Below, in pieces: positions 42,863 through 54,612 of a stretch of 64,000 nucleotides of DNA; the first letter of the stretch is position 1; the number at the start of each line of letters is the position of its first letter. The DNA is from Corinectria fuckeliana. Its lineage: Eukaryota; Ascomycota; Sordariomycetes; Hypocreales; Nectriaceae. The translations under genes were made by a program, and so were the position numbers. Under the pieces are notes generated by a model. The model worked only from the letters and a program-made list of their open reading frames with translations. It searched no databases and was not told the DNA's origin. The DNA lies in contig WPDH01000067.1 of NCBI GenBank assembly GCA_019137255.1, forward strand, positions 434,001-498,000, given 5' to 3'.

Positions 42863-43380
42863 ATGGTCATCCTTACCGAGGTTGAGGACGAGCACTTCCA
42901 GTCCAACCAGGCCGGCCCTGACGTCGATGACGACGACTACTCTGACACTGGTTCGTCCGCCCGACGTTAAAACTGTTCCTGAAGCATCAAGCTCACCTCC
43001 GTCTAGAATCCGAGATCTCCAACGAGTCCGACTACGACCCTTCAGACGAGACTCTCGCCGAGCGATTATACGCTCTCCGCGACATCATCCCCCCCACGAC
43101 CCGTTCCTGGGTATCCGGCAACGTCAGCGCCCTCTCCAATGCCGCCTGGAGCGTCCTCTCTTTCAGCGGCAAGGGCGCCTGGGTCATCACCACCTCGGCC
43201 CTCTTCTTCGGCGTCCCCTTCGCCCTCTCATTCGCGGAGGACCAGCAGCTCACTGCCATGGAGCAGGAGTACAACATGCGACAGACGGGCGGCGAGCTCC
43301 TGACTGCCGGCGCCGAGCAGAACACGGCTGAGAAGGTTGGCGCCGCGCTCGGCGATAGCCAGGCTCGACCCTCGCTGTAA
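42863..43380 (+). CDS. TOM22: Mitochondrial import receptor subunit Tom22
   Basis: Tom22 is the central receptor and organiser of the outer-membrane TOM translocase. Two exons (42863-42950 and 43007-43380, intron with GTTCGT donor and TAG acceptor) give 153 aa. The N-terminal cytosolic receptor domain is strongly acidic (VEDEHFQ, DVDDDDYSDT, NESDYDPSDETLAERL). The block RDIIPPTTRSWVSGNVS is characteristic of fungal Tom22. A single membrane segment follows (GAWVITTSALFFGVPFALSF, ~85-105) with a short intermembrane-space tail starting AEDQQLTAMEQEYNMR. Length and layout match the family. The leader upstream is pyrimidine-rich. Confidence 0.94.
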
Positions 43381-44295
43381 GATGGAAGCACCGCACTGAA
43401 AACATGCCTCACGCCGCTGCAAGTTGGCTGTGAGACCGTGCCTTGGGTTGGCGCGGTAAACTATTGGGCCGAGGAGCGAGCCCGGTTTTGTACAATAATC
43501 GGGAATGGCGCATATAGCCAATGGACCCCTATGATGAATGCGCTGGGTTGGACTGGGACGAGCAAGATGCGGATGCATGCACACCTACGATGTAAAGTAC
43601 TAGGCCGGGGGACAGACAAGTAATGGCTGCGATCTCATCTCCGTGAAAGGCGGCTTCACATGTATTCTGTCATACTAGACTTATTATTCTGACGCCATAC
43701 AATGTAACTTTTAAGTCTGCTGTTCTTGTGTTCTCAGCCGACATGGTTGAGAAGTGTGTGGTTTTTACTGCGGCGCAGTTAGTTCACTGAGCAATATTGG
43801 TGGTTTCCCAGGCGTGATATGCACAAACTTAGTGCCTGGATCGGAAGCCTCCTATCGTTGTTGAAATACTTTTATTATAAGTATCAAGGTCTCAAAAAAC
43901 GATGGCGATGGCGACTACTTTTCATGCTGGGTTGAAAGGTAAAGCGGTGTCGATTTTGATATCCATATCTTCGGGGACTAAGTCAGAACCGCATGCGACT
44001 AAAACATGTACGAGACTCAGAAGTAATTTCTGTAGAAAGGCTGGCCCAAAAGCCTTATTACCCGTTGATTGAGTGATCCTTTCGTGTGCCAAGAACTGTA
44101 TTTAAGCTTGTTACACTTATTTTAATACATCGGCGACAGGAGTGTAGGGTAAGCTCCGTTCGACTTGCCTAATGGCTCGCCCATCTCCACCTACACTCCT
44201 TCACACAAGACACAACTTCACACAACTATGAGCCATTTACATATCGGTTCACAGTTGGTTGCCAAAAACTCACAAGGAAAAAAGCCAAAGGAGAA
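43381..44295. other. Intergenic region between TOM22 and the deaminase gene
   Basis: These 915 bases hold the TOM22 3' UTR and the promoter of the following same-strand gene. The sequence is AT-rich between about 43650 and 44150. I see no gene, repeat or clear regulatory motif. Confidence 0.4.
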
Positions 44296-45552
44296 ATGGA
44301 CTACGTAGCCCTGCCGAAGATTGAGGCAAGTCCCCATGAAAGAGTCTTCTACCTTGTGTCGGAAGCAGCCTACTATGCTTCATGCTAAAATCAACTCTAG
44401 CTTCACGCCCACCTAACGGGCAGCATATCCCGAAAGGCGCTACGCGAAGTATGGCTGCGGAAGAAGCAGAGCGGCGAGACAGGCCTCGAAGATCCGCTGA
44501 TTGTCATGCCTGAGGGCAAGCATGACTATAACCTGGAAACGTGAGCGTCCTCCCCGTTATCACGGTTCGGATTTCTCAGGGGCATATCAGCTGTTGGCTT
44601 CGTACATTAGCCACGAGACCAAAGATAGTGCTCTCAGTCTCAGACCGCCGTTCTTACAAGACACAGCTTCTTCCCGCTCTTCAGCACCTACATATACGGC
44701 CTCCTCACCGATGAAGAATCCGTCCGCTACACCACAATCTCCGTCCTGGCCGACTTCCTGCGCGACGGCGTCTGCTACCTCGAGCTGCGCACTACCCCCC
44801 GCGCAACACCGGCCCTCACAGCGGAGGCCTACGTGTCCATCCTCCTGTCCACCATGGCCGCCTTCGAGGCCGAGCATCCCCGGCTGCACACCCGGCTCAT
44901 CCTCTCCGTCGACCGGCGCCACTCCCCCGAGACGGCGGCTGCGACGCTCGCCCTCGCCCTGGCGCACCGCGTCGTCGGGCTGGACCTGTGCGGCGACCCC
45001 ACGGCGAGGCCCGGCGGAGCGGTCGCCGCGTTCACGCCCGCGTTCCTAGCGGCGAAGAGGCGGGGCCTGGGCATCACCGTCCACTTCGCCGAGGCCGAGG
45101 CCAGCGGATCGAGCGAAGAGCTGGAGGTTCTGTTGGGCTGGCTGCCGGACCGGCTGGGACACGTCATCTGGGAGGACGAGGCGGCGAAGCGCGAAATCGC
45201 AAGACGCGGATTGTGCCTAGAGCTATGCCTGAGCTGCAACGTGAGCGCGGGCATGGTCCGCGGCGGGTTCGAGGGCCACCACTTTGGGCAGTGGAAGGAC
45301 GTCCAGGGGCCCAAGATCTCCCTCGGGGTGGGTGGCAGACAGAGCCCGAAGACGCAAGCATGCTGACTCCTTTCTATCCAGACCGACGACGTGGGCGTCT
45401 TTGGAAGCCCTCTCTCCAACGAGTATCGCCTCGTTGCAGAGCACTTCAACCTAGACCGAGAGGCCATCTGTGGCCTTGCGCGACAGGGCATCGATACCAT
45501 CTTCGGCGGCGAGGAGGAAAAGGAACGACTGCGGCGTATCATGTGGACATGA
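44296..45552 (+). CDS. Adenosine deaminase-like protein (ADAL/MAPDA type)
   Basis: Amidohydrolase of the adenosine/AMP deaminase family. The ADAL subgroup removes the amino group of N6-methyl-AMP and similar modified nucleotides. Four exons (44296-44325, 44401-44540, 44667-45327, 45382-45552) give 333 aa. Zinc ligands appear in IELHAHLTGS (HxH). Further signatures are LRDGVCYLELRTTPRATPAL, VVGLDLCGDP, ITVHFAEAEA (third zinc His), PDRLGHVIW, LELCLSCNVSAGM and, across the last splice, ISLGTDDVGVFGSPLSNEY (zinc-binding Asp). The first intron has a GC donor (GAG|GCAAGT) and TAG acceptor, which is needed to keep KIELHAH in frame. Codon use in exon 3 is notably GC-rich. ADAL is preferred over adenine deaminase from overall motif spacing, without certainty. 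Confidence 0.92.
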
Positions 45553-45964
45553 AGCCCTTCAGTTCCTTGGATCCCTACACAGCAGAATTGAGGTACACAG
45601 GTATGTTCACGATAGATCGTAGAATGGCCATGGAGAGATACAGCTGCAACGAGAGGAATTCGAAAGTAAGCCCTCTTCATTTCTTGAGAAACAGACAAAG
45701 TGGTATTGGTCATTTTCATAACTATAACATTGTTGTAATACCCGTGAATGACAGGGTCAAGGCACTGCTGCTGCGATGTGCCTGCAACTGTGGGGAGAGG
45801 AAGCATCACCCGACAAAGGGTGAGTGTTGAAACGTTCGTTCCATTATTTCGAACCCGAGAGAAAAGAAAGATGCCTTGCAAGTCCCACCACGCCCTAAAC
45901 GCCACATTTTTTTACGTCCTCCTCATCATCTGAACCATCAATCCTTCTCATCCAATTTTGTTCG
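45553..45964. other. Convergent region between the deaminase gene and FZO1
   Basis: These 412 bases lie between two gene 3' ends and should hold both 3' UTRs. I see no coding sequence. Confidence 0.4.
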
Positions 45965-48768
45965 TTAATGCTGGCCCGGTGGCGGGGCGTCCAAGTCAAC
46001 GTTCTCAACGGTGCCGCGCTGCGCCTCGCTGTTGCGGACGAGGTTGATGAAGTAGCGAGAGGCGCGCTCGCTCTCGCCTTTGACCTTGATGGTTTCCTCT
46101 CGCTTGTCGATAAGGTCCTTGACGCTCCGCTCGAGGCTGACGCGGAGGTTTTCGGCGGGCAGGCGTAGAACCTTGCGGACGGAGGAGGATATGCGGGCCG
46201 AGTTGGAGTGCACATAGTCGAGTTCCGTGAGCTGGTTGGAGATCTTGGTGGCAAGGCGGTGGGGGAGGGAGTTGGGGATCTGTTGAAGGATGTACGCAGA
46301 GGCGGCGACGGCTGAAGTGGGAGTTAGTAAGAGGTGAACTGAGGAGAGGGGAAGAAATAGGGGGAAGAGTCAAACTCACCAACTGCAAGAATCCCAGGGA
46401 GAATGAGGTGACGAAGGTTGTCGTTGCTTAGAACGCGGGTCGCGGCGAGAGCCTGGTCCATCCAAGTGTTCATGCCAATCATACGGGGCACAACAGCGCC
46501 AGCCACCGTCAAGGCCATACCCGTGCCGGCGTACTTCTCCTGGCGCTGCAACAGCGTTGTCCAGTCGACAAAGTCCGACAGCTCAGTCGGGATCTCGACC
46601 TGGCGGGCAAGGGCGTCTCGCTTGCGCCGGAACATGACCTCGGGGCGGAACTGCAAGTTCTGGAACTCGTCACCGATGTGCAGGATGCCGAGTTGCTTGA
46701 TGGCGTTGACGCCTTTGGCAGTCCTACTGCGAGCGTGCTCCTCACAGATCGAGACCGAGTCGGCAATGTGCGAGAGCATGGCCTCTTTGAGGTCCTCGGC
46801 ATACTGGTAAGCGTTCAGGATGCCGGGGTACGGAACGTCGTAGTTGGCGCTGCCTGCGTAAAGGATCGCGGAGTTGAGTGTCGCGCGGGTGTTGTCGTAA
46901 ACGTCCTTGCAGGTGTCCTCAATGTCCCGGTCGACCTCATCGCTCACCTCGGAACGGGCCTTTCTGCTCGTCTCAAGCTGGGGCTCAAGCTCCTTGAGTT
47001 CCTTCGTCACCCGCTCAAGCTCAGATTGAGCCACCTCCTGGTTAACAGTTGCCAGGGCATGGACGTCGTTTAGGATGTTCAGTAGATAAGTCCGGGCGGG
47101 GGCGAGTTTCGATCGTGCTCGCTTTTCGAGGACGAACCTCCGTAGGGACTGCTCGAGGGCCTCAAAGTCTCGGATCTTGTCGAGGTCCTTGCCTTTGCCC
47201 TTGTCATCGCCGGAGTCATCGCCTCCGCCTCCGCCACTTGAGCTTCCACTGCCACCACCGCCGGGCCCGCCGGGAGGGGATGGTCCAACGGGGATGGCGT
47301 TACTGGAGACGAAGTGGACGAGCTCCGAAGACTCCTTGGATGTCCGGGGACTCAGACCCGCGACTTGATCCATGATCATCTTCTGGCACCGCTCCTTGTC
47401 TCTGATCTGGTCATAGCCGTTGACAACGATGAAGATGTAGGCCTTCTCCGCTGCGGCCGCCCAGATGAACTCTTTGGCAGACTGGGTAAAATGGTTGGCG
47501 GCAGAAACCACGAACACTACCACATCGATCTCTTCCTGTCGGGCAAAGATGGCTGTCGTCTTGGTGGTATCCGAGTTGAGGCCCGGGGCGTCGATCAATG
47601 CAATATCCACCACTCCATTATTCAGCAAGGACTCGTCGATAGTCCTGGTATCCTTCACATAAATCTTGCACTGCGTATAGGTTTCGTTATCAATTACAAT
47701 TTTTTCCAACTCCTTCAAGGAGAAAACATCGTAGGTCGATTCGTCATTTCGGTCATAAGTGGCAGTCTTATGCACAGCGTGGACCTCCTCGATGCCCGAG
47801 TTTTCTCTGGAGTCAAGAACCTCACAGAATATGGCCGTGCAAGGCTGCTGGTCCTCGGGGAGGACCTTTCGTCGTAGTAGGGCGTTACAAAAGGTCGATT
47901 TTCCGGCGTTTAAATCACCTGTGATCAGGACCTTGCTTGCAGTGTCTTCGATGCGATCGCGAAGGGAGAGGAGATGTTTGATGCTGGAGCTAATTTTGCC
48001 ATCGAGCAATGACGCAATCGAATTTTTCTCGAGCGAATGGACAAGTTCGACCTGGTGTAGCGCTCCCAGCTTGAGATCCAGCTTCAAAATGGAAAATTCT
48101 TGGGCGATTTGGGGAGAGACGAGTCGCGGTTCGGGTATCGATCGGGTTTCGGCGGCTCGGCTCGATTCAGCACCAGGCTCGACAGAGGTCATGGATCGTC
48201 GGAGCCCCGGACTGCGAGCTGCGGAAGGCGAGGAATCACCAATAGTAGAATGGGCTTGACCGAGGCCAGGACGCGACGAATGGGGCCCGGGAGAGGCGCT
48301 CCTGGTTTTCTGTACGGATGGATAGTGGGCGGGCCACGACACATTCATCTGCTGAAGGCCCTCAAGCAAATTGAGAACATTGTTGATGGATCGACCGAGG
48401 CTGGCGCGGTGGGCATTGTACCACATCTGGTGGATTGCGCCCGACTGAGGCCGGTCGTGGTGAACGTCCGTGCCGTAACCACCGAAGGTGGCGGTGGTGG
48501 AGTGGCGATCATCGCCGGCCATGCTGCTGCCATAGCCCGAGTCGGCATTGAGCAGGTTCTGGAGGTGTGCCGCATGTGTTGATGCCGAGCCGTTGCCCAC
48601 GGTCATGTAGTTGGGCCGAGAGGAAGACGTTGGCGATGATGCCGGGTTGTTGGGAGTGCCGGGGTTGGCATTGAGGTTGGAATCGGTGTAGGAGTCGGGG
48701 TTGCGGTCGGGGCCGGTCTCCTGGCGCAGAGGGGACTTCCCCTTGCCGGTGAAATAGTCCTGGCTCAT
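45965..48768 (-). CDS. FZO1: Mitofusin Fzo1 (mitochondrial outer-membrane fusion GTPase)
   Basis: Dynamin-related GTPase that fuses mitochondrial outer membranes. Two exons (46380-48768 and 45965-46311) join in phase and give 911 aa. The N-terminal ~250 residues are disordered, then a heptad region (ALHQVELVHSLEKNSIASLL). The GTPase domain has the P-loop VLITGDLNAGKSTFCNALLR, switch Thr region EDQQPCTAIFCEV, DxxG in VDIALIDAPGLNSD, and a G4-like VVNGYDQI. A Gly/Ser/Asp-rich insert sits soon after (~about residue 520-560). Two membrane segments are GTGMALTVAGAVVPRMIGMN and HLILPGILAVAVAASAYILQ, joined across the splice. A C-terminal coiled coil follows. The frame stays open 56 codons further upstream to 48936. 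I chose MSQDYFTGKGK at 48768 as the likelier start because the upstream part looks like leader. Confidence 0.95.
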
Positions 48769-49378
48769 GATGAAATGCGGGTGGCGAGAGGCATGTTTCG
48801 ATCGCTGAGGATCGAGGAGCGAGAAATAGTGGTGATGGTGAAGGTGATGAGATCGTAGGAGCGTGGGTTGGAAGTTGCTAGGGTGGTGGGCGGGACTTGG
48901 AAACTTGACTTGGGCTTTGAGAACGACCCGTTGCATGATTTTTGGCGTCAGGCGGCAAATTGCCGGGCCTTGACTGGCCGTGTCGCGTTGATTGGTGGAG
49001 GCGCCGGCGAAGTGTCGGAAGAGCTTACTTTATCTTATCAGGTGAGCGAAGAAAAGCACCTGTGCCACCTAACACTCCCACAGCGCTAAGCCCACTGAAG
49101 CCTTAGTGACCGCCCAGTTGCTGGGAAGCCGCTGGGAGAGGAGCGGTTACGTAGCACGACAGGGTCATGGCTGCGTGGCCCAGGCTTCGCTTCTCTCACC
49201 ACAGGACAAACAACGCTCTGGCTTTCGTCGCTGCCTTGCTCTGACCCGGCTCCCAACCTTTCAAGACTCTCTCGCCTCTCCTACGTGTAACGATTCCTTC
49301 GTCTTGACGATCAGATCGACCCTTTCTCCAGCCCGAATCCGAGTAACCTCCCCGCCGTCTTCATCCCCCCCGCTGACC
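48769..49378. promoter_or_regulatory. Divergent promoter of FZO1 and VPS2
   Basis: These 610 bases separate two divergent genes and contain both promoters. CACCATCACCACTA-type triplet repeats (about 48830-48850, minus strand CACCATCACC) lie just upstream of FZO1. No clear binding motif was identified. Confidence 0.35.
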
Positions 49379-50246
49379 ATGAACGTAAGGGCAATGACGT
49401 CGTCGCAACCCCCCGGCGCGGTTGAGGGCTAATCCGCCTCATGGCTTCGTAGATCCTGGAATGGGCTTTCGGCAAGCGCATTACGCCTGCCGAGCGTCTG
49501 CGCAAGAACCAGCGCATGCTCGATAAGGCTATCCGCGAGCTCGACCAAACACGCGTCAAGTTGGAGAAGCAGGAGAAGACGCTCATCTCACAAATCAAGA
49601 CCAGCGCCAAAAATGGACAGATGGGCGCCTGCAAAATCCAGGCCAAGGATCTTGTCCGCACTCGGCGATACGTCGAGAAGTTCTATGGCATGCGCAGCCA
49701 GCTCCAGCAGATTTCCCTCCGGCTCCAGGTACGATGGACTTGGCGGTATGATAGCTACTAGGCGGCACGTGAGACTGACGAGAGGAACACCGCAGACACA
49801 CCGCACAAACGAGCAGATGATGCAGGCTATGAAGGGGGCAACAATGGCATTGGGAAGCATGAACAGATCGATGAACCTTCCAGCACTCCAGAGAATCGCC
49901 ATGGAGTTTGAGCGAGAGAACGACATCATGGAGCAGCGGCAGGAGATAATGGACGATGCAATGGACGATGCCATGGATACGGGCGTCGAAGAAGAGGGCG
50001 ACGAGGTGGTGGAGCAGGTACTGGAGGAGATTGGCATCGACTTCAATTCGGCGGTACGAGTTGTCGAAACATTCCGCGGGGAATGAATCAACGCTAATTG
50101 CATTACTACAGCTCGGCGAGACTCCAACAACGATAGGAAACCCGGCCGTATCCGAGGGCAGGATTGCACAGGCGGTTGGTGGTGGTGGTGGCAGCGACCC
50201 CGTGGACGACGACCTGCAAGCAAGGCTTGACAGCTTGAGGAAATAG
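49379..50246 (+). CDS. VPS2: ESCRT-III subunit Vps2 (Did4/CHMP2)
   Basis: Vps2 forms ESCRT-III filaments with Vps24 and recruits the ATPase Vps4 for membrane scission. Four exons are read: 49379-49384, 49453-49728, 49796-50053 and 50112-50246. The first has only six bases, ATG AAC, before a GTAAGG donor. The joined protein, 225 aa, begins MNILEWAFGKRITPAERLRK. It continues with the basic helix 1 region (QRMLDKAIRELDQTRVKLEK, TSAKNGQMGACKIQAKDLVR) and MRSQLQQISLRLQTHRTNEQ. The acidic C-terminal half includes GVEEEGDEVVEQVLEEIGID. It ends in a MIT-interacting motif, DDDLQARLDSLRK, which binds Vps4. All introns are phase 0. Confidence 0.96.
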
Positions 50247-52883
50247 ACGGTGGGACAGGACTGACAATTGCATTCGAATGCGGAATCGTGTCGATGGATT
50301 AAGTTACGCGATGCGGATGCTGTGTCCCCGGAGACAATTTGGAGAGTCGACACAGCCTTGACGAAAGACAAAACGGTAACTAATGGCCGATGCGTGTCAG
50401 GTACGGGGAGGGAGCACTTGGGTTGTTTGCATTTCTTGCATGGGCGCAGAGGTGTCCTGATGAACTCTTTTGTCCATTGACACAGTTTCAATACCTCGAT
50501 TTCTGGGTGGTACGGCTCTTTTATTTAGAAGGAGGCTACGTGAAGTTTCCTCTTTTCACAATTGATGGTCCTTTGGCGTGTACCGGAGTGAAGTGAATTC
50601 TGAGGGCGTGCTGCTATGTTGCCCATGAACAGGGGCTTTGTTACTGTGCTTCTAAAATGTTGACCTAGAATATTAAACTAGCTAGGCCTTCACAGACTAC
50701 GGAGTGGGACAGAACTTAGGTTGCTAAGATGTGTCGGAGCTCAATCCGTGCTTGTGTCATTCCCGCAGGGGCAGATGGCCTGTGAGGAGGAGGGACGGGG
50801 CTGGCATGGAGATGCCTAAGCAGAACGCTTGTCATTCAATGCTATTCGACGCTGATAAAGACGAGCTTGGCAACTTGGGTAATATTTCGTATACATGCAC
50901 GTGCCTTCGTGCATTCTCAAGCAGATGTGTGAACAGATGTGCCGTGCAGTAACAGTTGAACTTGGTTGTATTTGTTCTTCTTGTGTCTTCAATGCTTGTA
51001 TTCAATGAAAAGAAACACTGATCTGTGAGATGCGCTTTGATATGAATGTACTTCATAGGTAAGTATTTATTAGACAAGGACGTGTATTCGTAGCACTGCA
51101 AGAAGCTGGTAGAGACTATGATGGTTCATCCTCAGGCAATAACAGTAAAGGACAGTGTCGTTGCCTAGAGCCAAAGCAACCACCACTTTCCGGAAGCACC
51201 GGAGAGGACTATGCTAGTGCTGCTTTTTCTCCCAAAAGGGTGCTATCCTTTATCTAGATAGATGCTTAACTTACCTAGTGCTTCTGGAAGCGCCAGCTGG
51301 ACGAGATGAGATGAGACGGATGCCATCTCCGGGTTACAGTGGGGCGGCCCGAGACCACACGGCGGCGTTGCCTAACCCCCCCGTTCGAGGCGCTTGCGGC
51401 CTGCATGCTCGGCGTTGGAGCTAAGTTACCTACGTACGAAGTATGTACTTCGTACGCCGAATGGACGGATCATTGGGCTGCCCAACCACTGAGGTTGGAT
51501 GTTAGGGACCTCAGAACCCTTGGAGCCGCTGTGCGCGCTAAGGTAATCAGCACTTGCCTGGAGCGTTGACTCCACTACTAACAGTGAGCGTCACTAGATC
51601 ACCAGGCCGTGAACATGCATCAGTGGGCGCTTCAAGAATGCACCTGCCAGCGCACCATCCGGCCCGGTGAAAGCACCCAGGCAGCTGCTAATTTCCAACT
51701 GAGGCCAGTGACAGCCCAATACCCTCCGCATGGGTAGTATGGATGTGACTACGAAGTATTACATCGAGACTCGAACCCAACCTACATAAGCCCGACCTCA
51801 ACCCACTGACTGCCACTCCCGCCCGCCGTCGATCACGTCCACCGCCGCCTTAGTACCTCCGAGTCCGAACCCTACCTGAGACTTACAACATCCTCCGGCC
51901 CTCCCGCGTCTTAGCTGCCCTCCGCCACTGTAAGGTAGTTCTGTCTCGTCCCCGCCGAGTCGCTCATTGTCCCTCTCTTCCTTGTGCATCTCTCGACGCC
52001 TCCTCTAACATCGTCGCGCACCTCAACCCTCATCGCATTTGGTTCTGGTACGTATGGTAGGCCTGTTTCTCTCAGCATTGGACCACGCTCTGTCTTGCCC
52101 GCTCCCTCCTGCTCGTCGCCCTATCCACATCTCTCTCGCGCCCTCTCTTGTGTATCATTGTCAACCTAGCAATCATGGCCCGGGTCCTGTCCCCCTCCCT
52201 CTCCGATGGCGTTGACCTACGTCACGCTACCCTGCGCTTCACGGCCTTGCTCTGCACCTGTTCTGCATCACGGTCCCATGTTGTCGACTCGGGATTCTTC
52301 TATTCCTGTGCTGTTCCCTCTGCCCTACTGTTGAATCGTGGCTAGACGCGTTGGTGCTCTACGCTGCGAGCCCAACTGACAGCTGGCGCGTTGCGCGGGC
52401 TGCTGCTGCTGCTGCGCGCTTGGCTGCGACGTCAGGGTGCCCCTCCCAGCCTTCTGTTATGTCCTTCAACCACCACATCAGCCTCCCCCTCGCCATCCAA
52501 CTTGCTTCTGTCCCAACCTCTCGGTTTATATGCTAAGATCTGCATTCTGACTTACCTAGGCCAGGCCAGTTTGAGCCAACACCGCCTCCAAGCTCATTGC
52601 GACGAGATATAACAGCCCCGTCTTGCCGTCGCTCGCAGCCCATACGTGTTGATAGCTTCCCGATCACCTTCATCCCGAGAAAAGCGACGACGACGAATAT
52701 AACGACGAGATTAGCGACGACAATAACGCCGACGAAATCTGTTACGCTGTAGCATCCATCGCAGCTGTTCACCCCATCACGCCGATACTAGCCAACCCCT
52801 CCAGACCCCTCTTCCACCTACACAAACTGGCGACCAACAAGCGTCGCAGTCGTTCCTCGACGGGGGGAAGTCTGCTCAATAGA
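50247..52883. other. Intergenic region between VPS2 and the PP2C gene
   Basis: These 2.6 kb have no supported gene. At 51433-51455 a near-perfect palindrome combines TACGAAGTA and TACTTCGTA, and another TACGAAGTA lies at 51750-51758. From about 51780 to 52880 the + strand is pyrimidine-rich and looks like a long PP2C leader; a frame open directly upstream of the PP2C start is discussed in the findings. Confidence 0.4.
51433..51455. repeat. Palindrome pairing TACGAAGTA and TACTTCGTA
   Basis: CGTACGAAGTA, a TG spacer and TACTTCGTACG form a near-perfect inverted repeat of about 24 bases. It is the strongest of several intergenic copies of this motif in the window. Confidence 0.7.
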
Positions 52884-54612
52884 ATGTTTGGCAGCAACTC
52901 CAACACGGCTGTCAACAAAACCGAGTCTGATTACAGGTCCGACAAGTCTCCCTCCCCCGAACGCAGCCCAGGCCCGGGCCCCAGTGCACCCGCTCCCATC
53001 AAAGCTGCAGACAAGGCGCTGGACAAGGTGTCGGAGAAAACAGCGAGCGGCGAGAAGCGTAGTGGAAATGGAAGCCCCCCGACCCGCCAGGATACCGGCG
53101 GCCCCTCGGATAAGAAGCGCAGGAGTAGTAGCGTCAGCAGCAAGGCTAGCAGCCTGCTGGCCTCGGCCAAGAACTCGCTGAGCTTCTCCCAGGGCAGTCG
53201 TGGCCCAACTGTCGAAATGACTTCGCAGTCTCCCCTGCAGAAATTGGGCAAGCAGGATCCCGCCCTTGCAGTGCCTCAAGGCCAGCACAACAACTCGGCT
53301 GGAGAATCGGCCGCAGGCCCTAATTCCACGTTCCGTGTCGGCGTTTGGGAAGATAGAAACAAGAAATGCCGCCGAACCATGGAGGACACTCACGCCTTTT
53401 TGTACAACTTCATCCAGACTCCTCCCCTGGTCGATGTTTTCAGCAAAGACACGTCCGAGGGAGACGAGTCCGACTCGGCCGTTCAGGATATGGTCGAATC
53501 GGACAATGGATACTTTGCCATCTTTGATGGACATGCAGGCAACTTTGCTGCCGACTGGTGTGGTAAGAAGCTGCACGTTATCCTCGAGGAACTCATACGC
53601 AAGAATCCCAACGCCCAGATCCCCGAGATCTTGGACCTGACTTTTACAACGGCCGACTCTCAGTTGGAAAAGCTGCCGCTCAAGAACAGTGGCTGCACGG
53701 CTGCCGTTGCTGTATTACGTTGGGAAGAGCGAAACCATAGTGATAGACTGGGCCTCGGCCTCGATCCTGCTGCTCTGAAGCCTAGCAAATCAGACGACTC
53801 CTCTCAGTCGGAGAAGAACAGCACGAAAGATGCACTGGCTACTGCGAACGAAGTCAGAATTTCGCCTGCCGACGGCGGCAATGGGAAGGCTAGAGCGGCC
53901 GCCGACCGCCAGCGTGTTCTCTACACGGCCAACGTGGGCGATGCCCGCATCATCCTCTGTCGTGCTGGAAAGGCCCTACGGCTGTCCTATGACCACAAGG
54001 GCAGTGACGAGGTTGAGGGTAAACGAATCGCCGGCGCGGGTGGCTTGATCTTGAACAACCGCGTCAATGGTGTCTTGGCAGTCACTCGAGCGCTTGGCGA
54101 TGCGTATATGAAAAAGCTCGTGACAGGCCATCCTTACACGACCGAGACGGTGATACAGCCCGACAGCGATGAGTTTATCATCATCGCTTGTGATGGAGTA
54201 GGTGGAATGAATTCAAAATTCTAGCTTGAAGACCTGCTAACTTGTGTAGCTGTGGGATGTTTGTACCGACCAGGACGCCGTGGATCTGGTCCGGAATGTC
54301 GAGGATCCTATCACGGCTTCGAAGCTCCTGGTAGACCATGCGCTCAACCGGTTCAGCACGGACAACCTGTCGTGTATGATCGTTCGTCTGGATCATGATC
54401 GAAACAAAGGGGCTGGGGCTGACGAGGATGCCATTCGCGCGGCAGACAAGATTACCAGCGACACGGCGAAGAGGGCTGCAGATGGCAGCCCCCCGGTCGT
54501 AGGAGTGTCGACCATCAACAATGTCAAATCAGAAGGGGACTTTGTACCAACATCTCTAGACGAGGCTGTGGTGGAAGAACCCGACCCTATTGATGAAAGA
54601 GACAACTTGTGA
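52884..54612 (+). CDS. PTC1: Protein phosphatase 2C (Ptc1-like)
   Basis: Mg/Mn-dependent Ser/Thr phosphatase; Ptc1 in yeast dampens the HOG and cell-wall MAPK pathways. Two phase-0 exons (52884-54197 and 54250-54612) give 558 aa. Residues 1-145 are disordered (Ser/Pro/Lys-rich). The catalytic domain (~150-490) has VGVWEDRNKKCRRTMEDTHA, then GYFAIFDGHAGNFAADW (metal-binding DGH), NSGCTAAVAVL and NVGDARIILCRAGKALRLSY. Further blocks are ALGDAYMKKLVTGHPYTTET, DEFIIIACDGLWDVCTDQDA across the splice, and RFSTDNLSCMIVRL (metal-binding DN). A ~50-residue insert (SDRLGLGLDPAALKPSKSDD and on) sits between motifs. The C-terminal ~60 residues are acidic. The frame is open upstream of the chosen Met, so an additional 5' exon is possible. 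Confidence 0.94.

Noticed and set aside
44829..45905. Minus-strand frame of 358 codons opposite the deaminase gene
   Set aside because: Shadow frame: the deaminase zinc-site motifs lie on the + strand in consistent exons, and the antisense product has no recognisable features.
51760..51830. Second tRNA-like word on the minus strand (GGGTTCGAGTCTC)
   Set aside because: No acceptor stem complementary to the following bases and no proper box A at the right distance.
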